Shown: piece after piece, positions 31,400 to 41,226 of the stretch
Position numbering within the stretch: position 1 is the stretch's first letter
How the letters are laid out: each line of letters begins with the position of its first letter
NCBI GenBank assembly: GCA_013339765.2
Contig: CM023454.1
Span: forward strand, 57,741,826-57,805,825
DNA length: 64,000 nucleotides
Origin: Haemaphysalis longicornis
Lineage: Eukaryota > Arthropoda > Arachnida > Ixodida > Ixodidae
Direction of reading: 5' to 3'
Notes under the pieces: model-generated
Told to the model about the DNA's origin: nothing
The model's input: the letters and a program-made list of their open reading frames with translations, nothing else
The model's database searches: none
Translations under genes and position numbers: made by a program

Positions 31400-33300
31400 G
31401 TTACAGATAATGGTGATGGCTGGTGTATAGGGCCAGATTTGATAATGCGTGATAGGAAATGAGGTTTAAAAACTTAACGTCTGACAAATACTCAAACACA
31501 CGTTTAACAGAAACAATGGCTTCGTCACCTAGAAACTGCTATGGATGTAGTGGGATATGTTGTCTGTAGAGTTCTCTGAAGTGTTTGTGTTGTGTTGTGT
31601 GAAGTGCCTTGCATGTGAGTAGTATGTGCACTACGGATAGGGCCTCTCCGCACCTGCTGCACTGGGTTCTAGAAGATCCCGTCAGCAGATACGAGTGCGT
31701 TGCATCGGTGTGGCCCTATCCGTAATCTGGCCAAGGCGACTTCAGAGTATATATTGCGTGTGTCGGTGGTGTATGGTCCCAATTGAGGTTTTATTACGTG
31801 TAACTGTTGTCTGTTTGTTCACATCCAGTGCGTTTGCCATGTTTTGCGAAGTTGTTGTCTGATGTGTGGTTTTCACGTTGGTGTAGGGTAATGTGGGTAT
31901 GTCTACTCTATTCGAGGAGTGTAGCAGCAGCAGCCATTCGGTCCTGCTTGCTTCGTTCCCAGCAATACCACAGTGGCCAGGGACCAAGCAAAGAACCAGT
32001 TCAAATTTGCGTACATACACAGACATAATACTCTTGACAATCAGATTGACAAACGTGGTTTCTCGAAGGCACCGTTGACGACAGTGCCCGCACAACACTG
32101 AGGAATCCTGTATAGATAATGGATTGTGGGATGTGATTTTGAAGTAGCATGATTGACAACAAGAAGTACACCATAAGCCTCTGCCGTAAAGATACTAGTA
32201 GACTATTTAGAGTTCGAGTGGACACTAAGGCTGGGCCCATGCGCCGCGCAGGACACAGAGGTGGCAGATCTAGAAGCGTCCGTATAAAATTCAGAGCACT
32301 CATACTTCTGCTGCAAATACAAGGAAATGCTGCAGAATTGCACATGTGGGAGCTCGCTTTTTATCTAGATGTGTAAAAGATGTGTCGCATGATACAGGGG
32401 GCGGAGATTGCCATGGTGCTATAAAAATCCGTTAGAGAACTTTGGATTGTATCTAAAAAGGAGACAGCAAGCTCTGACGCCTCCTCTCTAACTCTGTAAG
32501 AGAAGGGCGCAGAGATCGATGGTCGATTTAAAAGGAGTTCAGTCATGGGACGTATCATAAAAAACTGATTTAAAAGGATTGGTGAGGCATGGATGAAATT
32601 TTAAAAGCATAAATGAGATCTGTGTAAGCTCGCTGACGTTGTAGGTTCCATTTGTTGCACTCCACATAGAGGCTTTCAACCGGGCTAGTGCGGAAGGCGC
32701 CACACGCCAGGCGGAGCCCGAGATGGAGCACTGGGTCCAGCATTTTGAGGGATGTTTTACTTGCTGACCCATAAACAACGCTACCATAGTCCAATCGTGA
32801 AGCCTATCAAGCTGGTAAAAACACGTAGAGAAGTTGTTTGTCAGCACCAAAAGAGATGTGCGACAGAACCTTCAGGATATCATTGTTTTTAAGCATTTAT
32901 GTTTTAGTTGTTTTGATGTGTGGGATGAAAGTCAGCTTTTCGTCAAAGATAATACCCAAGAACTTGTGTTCCTTTTTTACAGGAATAGAGACACCGTGAG
33001 TTGAATGTCTGGATCCGGCCGGATACTACGCCTCTGGAAAACAAAATACAAGTGCACTTCTCGGGATTAAATTTAAAACCATTGCCATCTGCCCAGCCAG
33101 CTAGCTTGTTAACACCAAGCTGGACCTGGCGCTCACAGACAGACCAAATTACCAGGATTTAAAGGAGAGTTGAATGTCGTCTACATAGACTGAACAGGAA
33201 ATCGATGGTGGCAGCGCCTTCCTAAGGCAATTTATTTTCACAATTAAAAAGGGTTGCAACTTCAAACTCCACCTTGTGGCACGCCGTTTTCCTGCACATG
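31400..33300 (-). pseudogene. J2 reverse transcriptase C-terminal half, RNase H and zinc motif
   Basis: It starts at the split with VHVQENGVPQGGV, the RT block before the catalytic motif. The Y-x-DD region itself is not readable because of stops. KNTSSWVLSLTKS-like debris, ASRLDYGSVVYGSASKTSLK and GAFRTSPVESLYVEC of the thumb follow. RNase H shows EFYTDASRSATS near 32310 and VPGHCGIAGNEASR near 31990. Near 31690 comes CSRCGEALSVVHILLTC, a C-x2-C-x8-H-x4-C motif in a shifted frame. Coding similarity fades by about 31400. Confidence 0.75.
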
Positions 33301-33311
33301 AACCCTAAGAG
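33301..33311 (+). repeat. Target-site duplication, left side of the full-length LINE
   Basis: AACCCTAAGAG here matches AACCCTAGAG at 39298-39307 with one base missing. It belongs to the J2 RT sequence. Confidence 0.8.
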
Positions 33312-33417
33312 GAGTGAGAGAGAGAGACAAGACTTTATTATCCACTATCCGGCCGTTGTGTGGGGAGTGGGTCATGCCGCCAGCAGGGCTTGGCCACCCC
33401 TCTGTCTCGCTAGACCT
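33312..33417 (-). promoter_or_regulatory. 3' UTR and tail of the full-length LINE
   Basis: On the minus strand the 106 bases after the ORF2 stop contain GATAATAAAGTCTTG (polyadenylation signal). They end in a TCTCTCTCTC tract next to the target duplication, without poly-A. Confidence 0.75.
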
Positions 33418-36400
33418 CTATGTTGCCTGACTATCATTGGCTACTAGGAGGAGTCTCCGTCGCCTATGCCGGGCCAGCGCAGCATCGAGCCGCTGGATAG
33501 CTTGGAGTTGCATCGCCTGATGGGGCGACGTGACGCACTGTTCAATGTCCGGTGGAAACGAGTCCCAGGTATTCCCCTGCACGGGAACACCACACCCCCA
33601 CATCAAGTGGGCTAAGGTAGCCGGTCCGTCCCCGCACGCACTGCACATTACACTCGCAAACAATCCGGGGTTCACATGTCGAGCGAGTGCCGGTGTGAGG
33701 ACAGTCCTGGTTTGTAGTTGTCGTAGAAGGACACCTTCTCTTCTGCTTAAACCTGGATGAGGCGTGGGTAGTTGTCGGCGGGTCTCCCGGTACCAGCCGA
33801 GTATCTCTCCGAATTCCATGAGTGGTTCGAAGTTAGCTGTGGTCGTTTCTTCCGCTTCCGAGGGGCGGGGGGGCGTCGTGCGGCACGCGAGCTCACGCGC
33901 GACGGCGTCCGCTTCCTCGTTACGGTTGGCGAAGCGTCCAGAGACGGTCCCCGTGTGGGCTGGAAACCATCTTAGGTGTGTGGTGGTGGTTTTGACATTG
34001 GGTAGTATCTTGGCAGCCGGGGCTCCAGTGTACCCTCTGCTGTAGTGGGTGATGGCTGAGCGAGAATCGCTGAGTATCGTGGTTACTTCCGGTCGGCATC
34101 TGAGAGCCAAGGCGATGGCGGCTTCCTCCGCCTGCTCCGCCGACGTGGCACGTATGCTGCACGCGTTGATCGTCTGGCCGTCCGTTGCCCGGATAATTGC
34201 CAGTACAAATATATCCGGTTTGCAGTGGTGTTTGGCTGCGTCGACATAGACTGCTTGCGAGTCGTCTGCGTGAGTTTCGATCAGGACCTTGGCTCTGGCC
34301 CGTCTGCGTTCCTCGTTGCGTTCTGGGTGTACGTTGCGTGGTAGCGGTAGTATGACCAGCTTACGTACTACCTCTTTGTTGATTCGTTCGTGCGCGGGAG
34401 TTTCTAGTCCGTAGGATTCGGCTTGTGGCGGTCGTAGACCGATCTTTCGGAGGATCTCCCTGCCAGCATTGGTGGTAGCTAGCCGGTTGAGTTGCGCCGT
34501 TCGCTGTGCTTCGCTTATCTCTTCCAGCGTGTTGTGTACTCCCAGTCGTGCAAGTGCGTCGTTACTAGTGCTGCCGAGTAGACCTAGTGCCGCCTTGTAT
34601 GCTTTTCTGATCGCCGCGTTTATCCTGTCCCTTTCATGTCGTCTCCACTTGTGAAAAGCGCCTACATAGGATATGTGGCTTACCACAAATGACTGTACGA
34701 GACGGAGGAGGTTGGCCTCTCTCATTCCATGTTTCCTCGTAGAGACCTGCTTGATCAGGCGGGTGGCGATTCCCGTCTTCGTCAACAGTCGATCTAGGGC
34801 GGTGTGGTTGTCGTTGCTCGCATCAATGTGCATGCCTAGCACTCTGGTGCTCTTGACGTGGGGGATATGAGAGCCGTCCTCTGTTTGCAGCGTTACATTG
34901 ACTGCATCTGCAGCGGACGGTTTACGCCAGTATCCGAGAGGTGGGAGGATCAGAAGCTCAGATTTTTGTGGCGAGCATCGAAGTCCCGTCCCCCGCAGGC
35001 CTTCTTCGATTTGTTGTATCGCTTCCTGTAGCGACGCTTCTATGTGACCAGTGGTGCCCCCCGCCATCCATAGCGTTATATCGTCCGCATAGATCGTGTG
35101 TCGGACGTGTGGAAGGCGGGATAGTCGCTTGGCCACCGGCATCATCACGAGATTAAATAAGAAAGGGGAAATAACGGCTCCTTGCGGTGCGCCGGTACTT
35201 CCCAGCTTCCGTTCTTCTAGTTGGAGGTGCCCAACGTGGAGACTTGCTGTTCTGTCGGTGAGGAATGCTCGTACGTAATTGTAGGTGCGTTTTCCCAGTC
35301 CGAGCTGTTCGACTTGTGATAGTATAGCGGCATGCGAAACGTTGTCGAATGCACTCTTGATGTCCAGTGCAAGAATCGCTCTGCAGTCGACCTTGCTGGG
35401 GTTCTCGAGCAGGTCTTGTTGGATGAGCAGCATTGCGTCTTGTGTGCTCAGGCGGGCCCGGAATCCTAGCATTGTGTCAGGGTAGATGTTGTGCTCTTCT
35501 AGGTATCGCTGCCACCGATTGTTGAGCACGTGTTCAAGTACTTTCCCGGCGCACGAAGTCAGGGAGATTGGGCGGAGGTTTCCTATGTTCGGAGGCTTGT
35601 TTGGTTTGGGTATGAGTACCGTTCTTGCTGTGCGCCATTGCTTGGGTATGATCCCAGTGCGCCAGCACTCGTTGTAGTAGTTCGTTAGGGCTGTGACTGC
35701 AGTGTCGTTTAGGTTACGTAGGATTTTGTTGTGCACTAGGTCTGGTCCCGCCGCCGATTTGCAATTTAGCTCTTGAATCGCACGGCGGATCTCCCATTCC
35801 TCCAGCTCTGCATCCAACTCGGGGTTGTCTGCGCCCTCGTAGTCCGGGTGTCGGACTGAGTCGGTGGTCGGAAGGTATTGCTCGTTGAGTTGTTTGCGCA
35901 CCTCCTTTTCGCCGCGTTCTTTAATGGCCGCATGTAGGATTTGCGAGAGTCGGTGTTGTTGATAGGACTTGCTCTGCGTCTCGTCGCGCAGGTGTCTAAG
36001 TAGCTTCCATGTTCGACCGGTGTGTATTTGGCCGTCCGCCTCATTGCAGATGGCATGCCACTGTTGCGCGCATAGCTGTCTGCTGTATTTTTCGATGTCC
36101 CGTCCTAACTGAGCAATGCGTTTGCGCAAGTTTCTGTTATGCCTCATGCGCTTCCATCTTCGCTGTAACGCTTGTCTTGCTTCGATCATGTGGGCTAAGC
36201 GGGGGTCCATGGTGGGAATGGCCTCGTCCGCCTCCACCACCATGCTCGTTCTTTCCGCCGCATCGATGAGGTTGCGAGTCCAGCCTTCGAGATCGTCGAT
36301 GGTAGGGGCAATTTCCTGCTGACGGAAGGCGTTCCAGTCGGTCAGTCGATGTCTACGGGTGGACGTAGTTGATTTTGAGTATCTTAGGGCCACCTTGATT

Positions 36401-37104
36401 TCGAGTATGCAGTGGTCGCTACCTAAGTTGAGTCCCGTATTACGCCACGTAGTTGGTCTGTTATCTTGGAAATGCGTGAAGATTAAGTCCGGGGTGGTGT
36501 CCCTAACTGTCGAAGTACCGATCCTGGACGGTTGCCGCGGGTCCGATAGTAAGGTGAACCCAGCCTCTTCAGCCTCTTCCAGTAGGTGCCTTCCTTTTGC
36601 CGTTGTTCGTGGGTAACCTAGTTCCTTGTGCGGGGAATTAAAGTCTCCCGCGATGATGATGGGGGCGTCCGCTGCTTTCTGCTTGATTTTGCGAAAAAGC
36701 GTGCGGAACCTCTGGTTACGGTGCTGAGGGTTACTGTAGATGTTTGCAATGTGGATGGATTCTTTCGTCTTCCTGCCTATGACGATTTCTGCAGTGCCTA
36801 TTTCCAGGGCCGTGTCGTTGTCGAGGATACGGTCCGTCTGTATGAGAGTGATGCCTTTCCTTACAAACGTGCAGACTCCTTGCGCTGCTCCTTTGCCACC
36901 AGGTCGTGCGCTGGGAGGTGTTGCTTGGACGTTGTATCCAGGGAGTTTTGGGGTTTCTTCCATGTGCGTTTCCTGAATTAGAATGACGTCTGGGGGTTCG
37001 GTCATAGATTGTATCTGTTGTTGGAGTAGTGCCCTGCGGCACCGGAAGCCATTGGAGTTCCAGTGCCATACCGTGAGGTTATTGCTGTTACGTTGACGAG
37101 CCAT
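33418..37104 (-). CDS. LINE ORF2 protein: endonuclease, reverse transcriptase, RNase H, intact
   Basis: The product has 1228 residues. The endonuclease (about 12-238) carries WNSNGF, IQETH (E45), GDFNSPH (D154, N156, H159), TPDLIF (D206) and GSDH (D230, H231). RT (about 480-760) carries LRPISLTSCAGKVLEHVL, motif A LALDIKSAFD (D581), STGAPQGAVISPFLF and YADD (672-675). RNase H (about 950-1080) carries YVDAA (D955), EQAEEAAIALA (E993 or E994), LSDSRSA (D1013) and FPAHTG...NEEADAVA (H1050, D1066). A C-x2-C-x8-H-x4-C motif lies at 1154-1171. The start at 37104 overlaps the ORF1 end by 17 bases in another frame. The enzyme nicks DNA, reverse-transcribes element RNA at the nick and removes the template. 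Confidence 0.93.
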   Translation of the reverse strand: MARQRNSNNLTVWHWNSNGFRCRRALLQQQIQSMTEPPDVILIQETHMEETPKLPGYNVQATPPSARPGGKGAAQGVCTFVRKGITLIQTDRILDNDTALEIGTAEIVIGRKTKESIHIANIYSNPQHRNQRFRTLFRKIKQKAADAPIIIAGDFNSPHKELGYPRTTAKGRHLLEEAEEAGFTLLSDPRQPSRIGTSTVRDTTPDLIFTHFQDNRPTTWRNTGLNLGSDHCILEIKVALRYSKSTTSTRRHRLTDWNAFRQQEIAPTIDDLEGWTRNLIDAAERTSMVVEADEAIPTMDPRLAHMIEARQALQRRWKRMRHNRNLRKRIAQLGRDIEKYSRQLCAQQWHAICNEADGQIHTGRTWKLLRHLRDETQSKSYQQHRLSQILHAAIKERGEKEVRKQLNEQYLPTTDSVRHPDYEGADNPELDAELEEWEIRRAIQELNCKSAAGPDLVHNKILRNLNDTAVTALTNYYNECWRTGIIPKQWRTARTVLIPKPNKPPNIGNLRPISLTSCAGKVLEHVLNNRWQRYLEEHNIYPDTMLGFRARLSTQDAMLLIQQDLLENPSKVDCRAILALDIKSAFDNVSHAAILSQVEQLGLGKRTYNYVRAFLTDRTASLHVGHLQLEERKLGSTGAPQGAVISPFLFNLVMMPVAKRLSRLPHVRHTIYADDITLWMAGGTTGHIEASLQEAIQQIEEGLRGTGLRCSPQKSELLILPPLGYWRKPSAADAVNVTLQTEDGSHIPHVKSTRVLGMHIDASNDNHTALDRLLTKTGIATRLIKQVSTRKHGMREANLLRLVQSFVVSHISYVGAFHKWRRHERDRINAAIRKAYKAALGLLGSTSNDALARLGVHNTLEEISEAQRTAQLNRLATTNAGREILRKIGLRPPQAESYGLETPAHERINKEVVRKLVILPLPRNVHPERNEERRRARAKVLIETHADDSQAVYVDAAKHHCKPDIFVLAIIRATDGQTINACSIRATSAEQAEEAAIALALRCRPEVTTILSDSRSAITHYSRGYTGAPAAKILPNVKTTTTHLRWFPAHTGTVSGRFANRNEEADAVARELACRTTPPRPSEAEETTTANFEPLMEFGEILGWYRETRRQLPTPHPGLSRREGVLLRQLQTRTVLTPALARHVNPGLFASVMCSACGDGPATLAHLMWGCGVPVQGNTWDSFPPDIEQCVTSPHQAMQLQAIQRLDAALARHRRRRLLLVANDSQAT

Positions 37105-39094
37105 ATTTGGGTGTGCCTTCTAATCTATGCTGTTGCGGGTGTTGCGACCCTTCGTTAGGAGAGAGTTGGTCGATGATGAGCTGTTTTAAGTCGGTGAATT
37201 CACGTCTCATTTCTCTGAAGCCGTGTTCAAAGCTGTTCATTTTTTCGCTTAGAGTCCTAACTTGATTAGCGAGTTTGTCGAGTCGTTTTCCCTGCTTGTG
37301 GATTCTGACTCCATAGTTGATGCCTTCGTCCTCGGACTGACGGGTTTCTTCAGTGTTGGCGTTGTTGCTGTCGCCTTCGCACATTTCGCTTTCGTCCATT
37401 TCTTTCCCCTCCGTCTTTGAGGCCGTCGCACGCTTGCGGATCTTGGCCGGGGGTTGAGAGGTTGTCGTCGGCTTTGCTCCTAGAGGTGTGAAGCAAGCCG
37501 GCTGGGGTATTTTTCCGAGCTGCCATGTATTGGTGCTCGTCGCCTCATTGTTGCTGTTTGATTGTTGCCTAGCAGAGGCAATGAGCTGCTCGATCATCTT
37601 TTTTTGCTCCCTGACCGTATCTTGCAGCTGTGCAACCATGCTGCGAAGTTCCGTGACTTCGGCGCTGCTGGAGTCTCTTGCCGGAGGGAGGGGGCTCAAA
37701 GAGTTGCCCTTTCCCGACGGCATTGCGGCGGCAGCTGCGCGCCTGTCCGTGGAGGCGTCCCTGTTCTTTATCGCTGCCACGTCCACCCACGTCCTGCGGG
37801 TTCCTGATTGGCTGCGTCCCCTTTCATTGCTCTTGCCCCTGCTCTTACTTCGGCTGATGCTGCGGCTTTTGTGCCGCCGTTCCTTTTCTTGCTGTTGTTG
37901 GCTCTCGTTGAGTTTCGGAAATTCTCCGCGGTCGGGGAAGGTGACCTTGCCCTTTAAGAGCGCTTGTTTCTGCACCATCTTTTTTTCGCGTTCCCTTAGC
38001 CTGACGACGTAAGGGGTCTTGTACTTGTTGGGGCAGTTTCCTGTGCCCGTTACGTGTGGTCCTCCGCAGAGTTTGCACCTGGGCTTGCATGTGCTATCGT
38101 GATCTGCCTCGGGGTTTGCAGTCCCGCACGCGAAGCAGACTTTGGCTTCTGGTCGGGGGCAGACGTCCCTGCGATGACCAACCTGCCCGCATGTGCGACA
38201 CACCTCTCTGTGCTGCTTGTAAAGTTTGCAGCGGGTCATGAAGCCCGCGAAGTTGATGTGGTTTGGGACGCGGTTTCCCTCGAAAAGGACGATGACGGAT
38301 CTTGTCTCCCCGACTCGCTGCGCCGCGATGGCCGTGGGGTTGTTTTCGTTGACAATGCATTCATTGATATCCGCTTGCGAGTATGCCTGTGATATATTGT
38401 AGATCATTCCTTTCACTGTGTTTTCCGGGGCAGCTCGGTAAGCGAAGATCTCGTACTTTCGCCCGCGCAGGTTGATTTCTCTAACATTGGCGTACGCGAC
38501 GGCTCTCTCTTGACTGGGAGTGCTTATGACCAAAATGTTCTGGCCGATGTTTGGGTATGTCGTATCCGTCTTGAACACGTTGAGCCCAACGTTTGCGGCA
38601 GTAGCCATGGCTTTGTTGAATTCGAGCGGTTCGACTTCTTTGATCACCAGTCCGCCGCGAGGCCTAATCACGACCTTGTTGTAGTTGGCGGGCATGCGGG
38701 GCATGCGTGCTGTTCTTGCGACAGACTTGTTAATCTTCTCCGCAAATTGTGCTCTTGTGAGCTGAGGAGCGTTGTTTCGCTTACCGGTTGGCTTGCCATG
38801 CTGCAGAGGAGGCACCGGTTCTCTTTCTTTTGGGCGGCTTCGGCGCGTAGCGACCGTCCACCCGGCGCAGGCTTCCGGCGACGAGTCGTCGAACGAAGTC
38901 CCGCGTACCTTCACAACCATGCGGCCTGAACCACAGTCCACACCGTCACATTGTACGTCATTCGGAATCACTTCCATGTCCGCCGTCGCTCCCGGGGAAG
39001 ACATCTCGCCGTCCTCGAAGGCCGTGGTGTTCGCCGCGGCGACCGAAGTCGCCGTTAGGCCACGTCGGCCAGTTAGGCTTAGTGACTCGGCCAC
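37088..39094 (-). CDS. LINE ORF1 protein (RNA-binding, three zinc knuckles), intact
   Basis: The 668-residue product has an acidic, Thr/Ser-rich N-terminus. Residues about 135-300 hold the conserved ORF1 region (NKVVIRPRGGLVIKEVEPLE; GRKYEIFAYRAAPENTVKGM). Three zinc knuckles follow: CRTCGQVGHRRDVC (299-312), CFACGTANPEADHDSTC (320-336) and CKLCGGPHVTGTGNC (340-354). An Arg/Ser-rich segment at about 405-440 and a short coiled coil at about 480-510 (VTELRSMVAQLQDTVREQKK) come next, with a second Leu-rich heptad region near 620-650. Such proteins bind element RNA and help target priming. The ATG at 39094 is the first in frame. The frame ends TAA inside the start of ORF2. Confidence 0.9.
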   Translation of the reverse strand: MAESLSLTGRRGLTATSVAAANTTAFEDGEMSSPGATADMEVIPNDVQCDGVDCGSGRMVVKVRGTSFDDSSPEACAGWTVATRRSRPKEREPVPPLQHGKPTGKRNNAPQLTRAQFAEKINKSVARTARMPRMPANYNKVVIRPRGGLVIKEVEPLEFNKAMATAANVGLNVFKTDTTYPNIGQNILVISTPSQERAVAYANVREINLRGRKYEIFAYRAAPENTVKGMIYNISQAYSQADINECIVNENNPTAIAAQRVGETRSVIVLFEGNRVPNHINFAGFMTRCKLYKQHREVCRTCGQVGHRRDVCPRPEAKVCFACGTANPEADHDSTCKPRCKLCGGPHVTGTGNCPNKYKTPYVVRLREREKKMVQKQALLKGKVTFPDRGEFPKLNESQQQQEKERRHKSRSISRSKSRGKSNERGRSQSGTRRTWVDVAAIKNRDASTDRRAAAAAMPSGKGNSLSPLPPARDSSSAEVTELRSMVAQLQDTVREQKKMIEQLIASARQQSNSNNEATSTNTWQLGKIPQPACFTPLGAKPTTTSQPPAKIRKRATASKTEGKEMDESEMCEGDSNNANTEETRQSEDEGINYGVRIHKQGKRLDKLANQVRTLSEKMNSFEHGFREMRREFTDLKQLIIDQLSPNEGSQHPQQHRLEGTPKYGSST

Positions 39095-39297
39095 GTCGAT
39101 TTTGGAACTATGGGCGTAAATGCTCGAAAACTCGCCCGATTTTCAAAATTCTTGTTTCCGGTCGTGCCGGAGACTAAACTGAGACTGTACTCACTGTTTT
39201 TGAATGTCGGGGCAAAAATTTCTATCGAAAAAGCACATTTTCCGCGGAGCCGATGAAGCCTGCGTCTGCATTCGGTGGCCGCTCGCAGCGCCCTCCC
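39095..39297 (-). promoter_or_regulatory. 5' UTR and presumed internal promoter of the full-length LINE
   Basis: The 203-bp leader starts GGGAGGGCGCTGCGAG on the minus strand and has no upstream ATG-led frame of note. LINEs of this group usually carry their promoter inside the leader. That role is inference. Confidence 0.5.
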
Positions 39298-39307
39298 AAC
39301 CCTAGAG
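39298..39307 (+). repeat. Target-site duplication, right side of the full-length LINE
   Basis: AACCCTAGAG is the partner of 33301-33311. Confidence 0.8.
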
Positions 39308-39900
39308 AGTGCAGTTCCAACTCGCACACGAAAGGTTCTTTGAGACAAGTAGCTGGCAAGTGTGTTTATCATGTACCTGACATGCCGAATGACTTGAGGT
39401 CGCTTAGGATGCCATTACCCGCCACGCGGTATCGTACGCTTTTTCCAGATCAAAGATACCGTCATACACATATTGTTTGTGGAGGAAAGCATCCTTTATA
39501 TAGGACTCGAGCGCGACGAAGTTGGTCGTTCGTGGACCGCCCCGCCATGAAGCCTGCCTGGCAGCCCTCCAGAAGACCATTGTACTCAAGAAAGTACATG
39601 AGTCTCCTGTTTATCATCTTCTCGAGGAGCTTGCACAGGCAGCTTGTGAGGGCGATGGGCCGATAGCTAGCAGGAGAGGAAGGGTCCTTTCCTTCTTTCA
39701 GGAAAGCCACTACTATGGCCTCCCTCCAAAAGCGAGGAATGTGCCCCGAAAGCCATATGTTGTTGTATAAAAGTAGAAGTGTTTGAAGAGTGTCTGGGTG
39801 TAGGTGTTGTATCATGGTGTATGTGATTTTGTCTGCACCTGGAGCTGAAGGCTTACATGTGCTCAGAGCAACCTTCAGCTCATGAATAGAAAAAGGAGAA
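39298..39900 (-). pseudogene. J2 reverse transcriptase, N-terminal half
   Basis: It reads LLLLYNNIWLSGHIPRFWRE and SYRPIALTSCLCKLLEKMIN, then LEGCQAGFMAGRSTNDQL, with motif A as FDLEKAYDTAWR near 39440. A TAG/frameshift lies near 39410. NTLASYLSQRTFRVRVGTAL then leads directly to the target duplication at 39298-39307. The downstream half resumes at 33300. A stretch at 40030-39900 between endonuclease and RT is frameshifted. Confidence 0.8.
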
Positions 39901-40029
39901 TTGTAAGGAGTATGCGACTTGTTGTTATCACGCAGGGACTTCTTTCTACAGATGTTTTTTATTTCATGAAAGTGTTAGTGTATTGTGCTGAACTGAACTT
40001 GCACAACTGGACAGTGTTGTGCAAGTGTG

Positions 40030-41150
40030 TTATCCTGGTCTTCCAGTGTGTCCCCTGTTGTAGCTAACCAGGGGCAGGCTGTGTGTCTGTTGTCCTTTTA
40101 GTTTTCGTATTCGTGTCCAGACTTTGTGTGCGTCAGTGTATGAGTTGATGGAAGTGAGGAAGGTGTGCCAACTTTCCGTTTTCGCCTCACGACGCACTCG
40201 CTTCCCAAAAGCCTTTGCCCGTTTAAAAGAAATGAGGTTATCTGACGTGGGGTACCGGCGAAGGACACCCCACTCCTTGTTTTGGGCCTCTCGCGCCCGC
40301 CTGCAGTCCTCGTTCCACCAGGGCCTCCTTGGGGTGCGGGACCCACTGGAGGCGTGGGGAATGAACTTTTCGGCAGCGTCGAGGATGTGCGCCGTGACGA
40401 GTTGGGCGGCTTCCTCCACGTGTAGGTGTTTTATGGATGAGTGGTGTAGTTTAGATGTTTCTGTGAATGTACTCCAGTTTGCTTTTGATTCATTAAACCT
40501 GTTATGGGAAGATGGACTGCATGGGCCTTTACCTATGTACGTTAGGGAAGTGGGGAAATGGTCACTGCCATATGGGTCTGTGCCCACACCCCACTCAAGA
40601 CATGGAAAGAGAACTGCGGAACCAATAGCCAAGTCAAGATGCGAGTATGTATTGTGTCCTAAGTTATGGTATGTAGGCTGTTTTTTGTTGAAAAGGCATG
40701 CTCCAGAGGATGTAAGAAACTTCTCTATCAGGCGACCTCGGGCATCCGTGCGAGTAGAGCCCCAAAGAGAGTTGTGAGCATTAAGGTCTCCTGTTAGTAT
40801 GTATGGTTCGGGCAGCTGGTCGACCAGCGCCTCGAAATCAGAGCTCGAAAGTGCATGATCAGGAGGAATGTAGATGGAGCATACCGTTATCAACCTATTA
40901 AATAATATTGTTCCAATTGCTACAGCCTCAAGGACAGTGTTCAGAGTGACAGGGTGGCAGGCTAAGGATTTCCGGGCAATTATGGCCACACCGCCAGAAG
41001 AGTGTGTGCAGCCATCCCTGTCCTTTAAGAAGACAATGTAACTATTCAAGAAATTTGTGAGCTTAGAATTCAAATGTGTTTCCTGAACACACATTACACT
41101 TGGCTGATTAGCATGCAGTATTTCGTATACATCGTCAAGATTTTTAAGAA
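40030..41150 (-). pseudogene. J2 ORF2 endonuclease domain
   Basis: The open stretch from 41094 carries CVQETHLNSKLTNFLNSYIV, GGVAIIARKS, TVCSIYIPPDHALSSSDFEA, LTGDLNAHNSLWGSTRTDAR, HLDLAIGSAVLF and YGSDHFPTSL. These give the Q-E-T, G-D-x-N-x-H and S-D-H catalytic motifs in good condition. A C-terminal segment (RRPWWNEDCRRAREAQNKEW, KAFGKRVRREAKTESWHTFL) links to RT. The normal start, with a W-N-C-R-G block, lies just upstream but is degraded by a stop. This is the best-preserved part of J2. Confidence 0.85.
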
Positions 41151-41226
41151 GGCTCTACAGTTCCATTGAATTTTGCTTTCTCTTCCCATTATTTAGTGTG
41201 AGAGCTACTGGAGTGTGTGTGTTTGT

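Larger units (their letters stand above)
33312..39297 (-). mobile_element. Full-length I-like LINE with intact ORF1 and ORF2
   Basis: The element is 5986 bp, bounded by a 10/11-bp target duplication inside J2. On the minus strand it has a 203-bp leader, ORF1 (668 codons plus stop), ORF2 (1228 codons plus stop) overlapping by 17 bases, and a 106-bp 3' UTR with AATAAA (about 33340) and a terminal CT-repeat. Neither ORF has a stop or frameshift, and every endonuclease, RT and RNase H catalytic residue I can locate is present. This marks a young and possibly active insertion. EN-RT-RNase H order and a CCHC ORF1 point to the I/Ingi/Loa group; the exact clade is inference. Confidence 0.9.

Noticed and set aside
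34000..39100. Many plus-strand open frames opposite the intact LINE
   Set aside because: They are antisense shadows of ORF1 and ORF2. The minus-strand products contain complete, ordered catalytic motifs.
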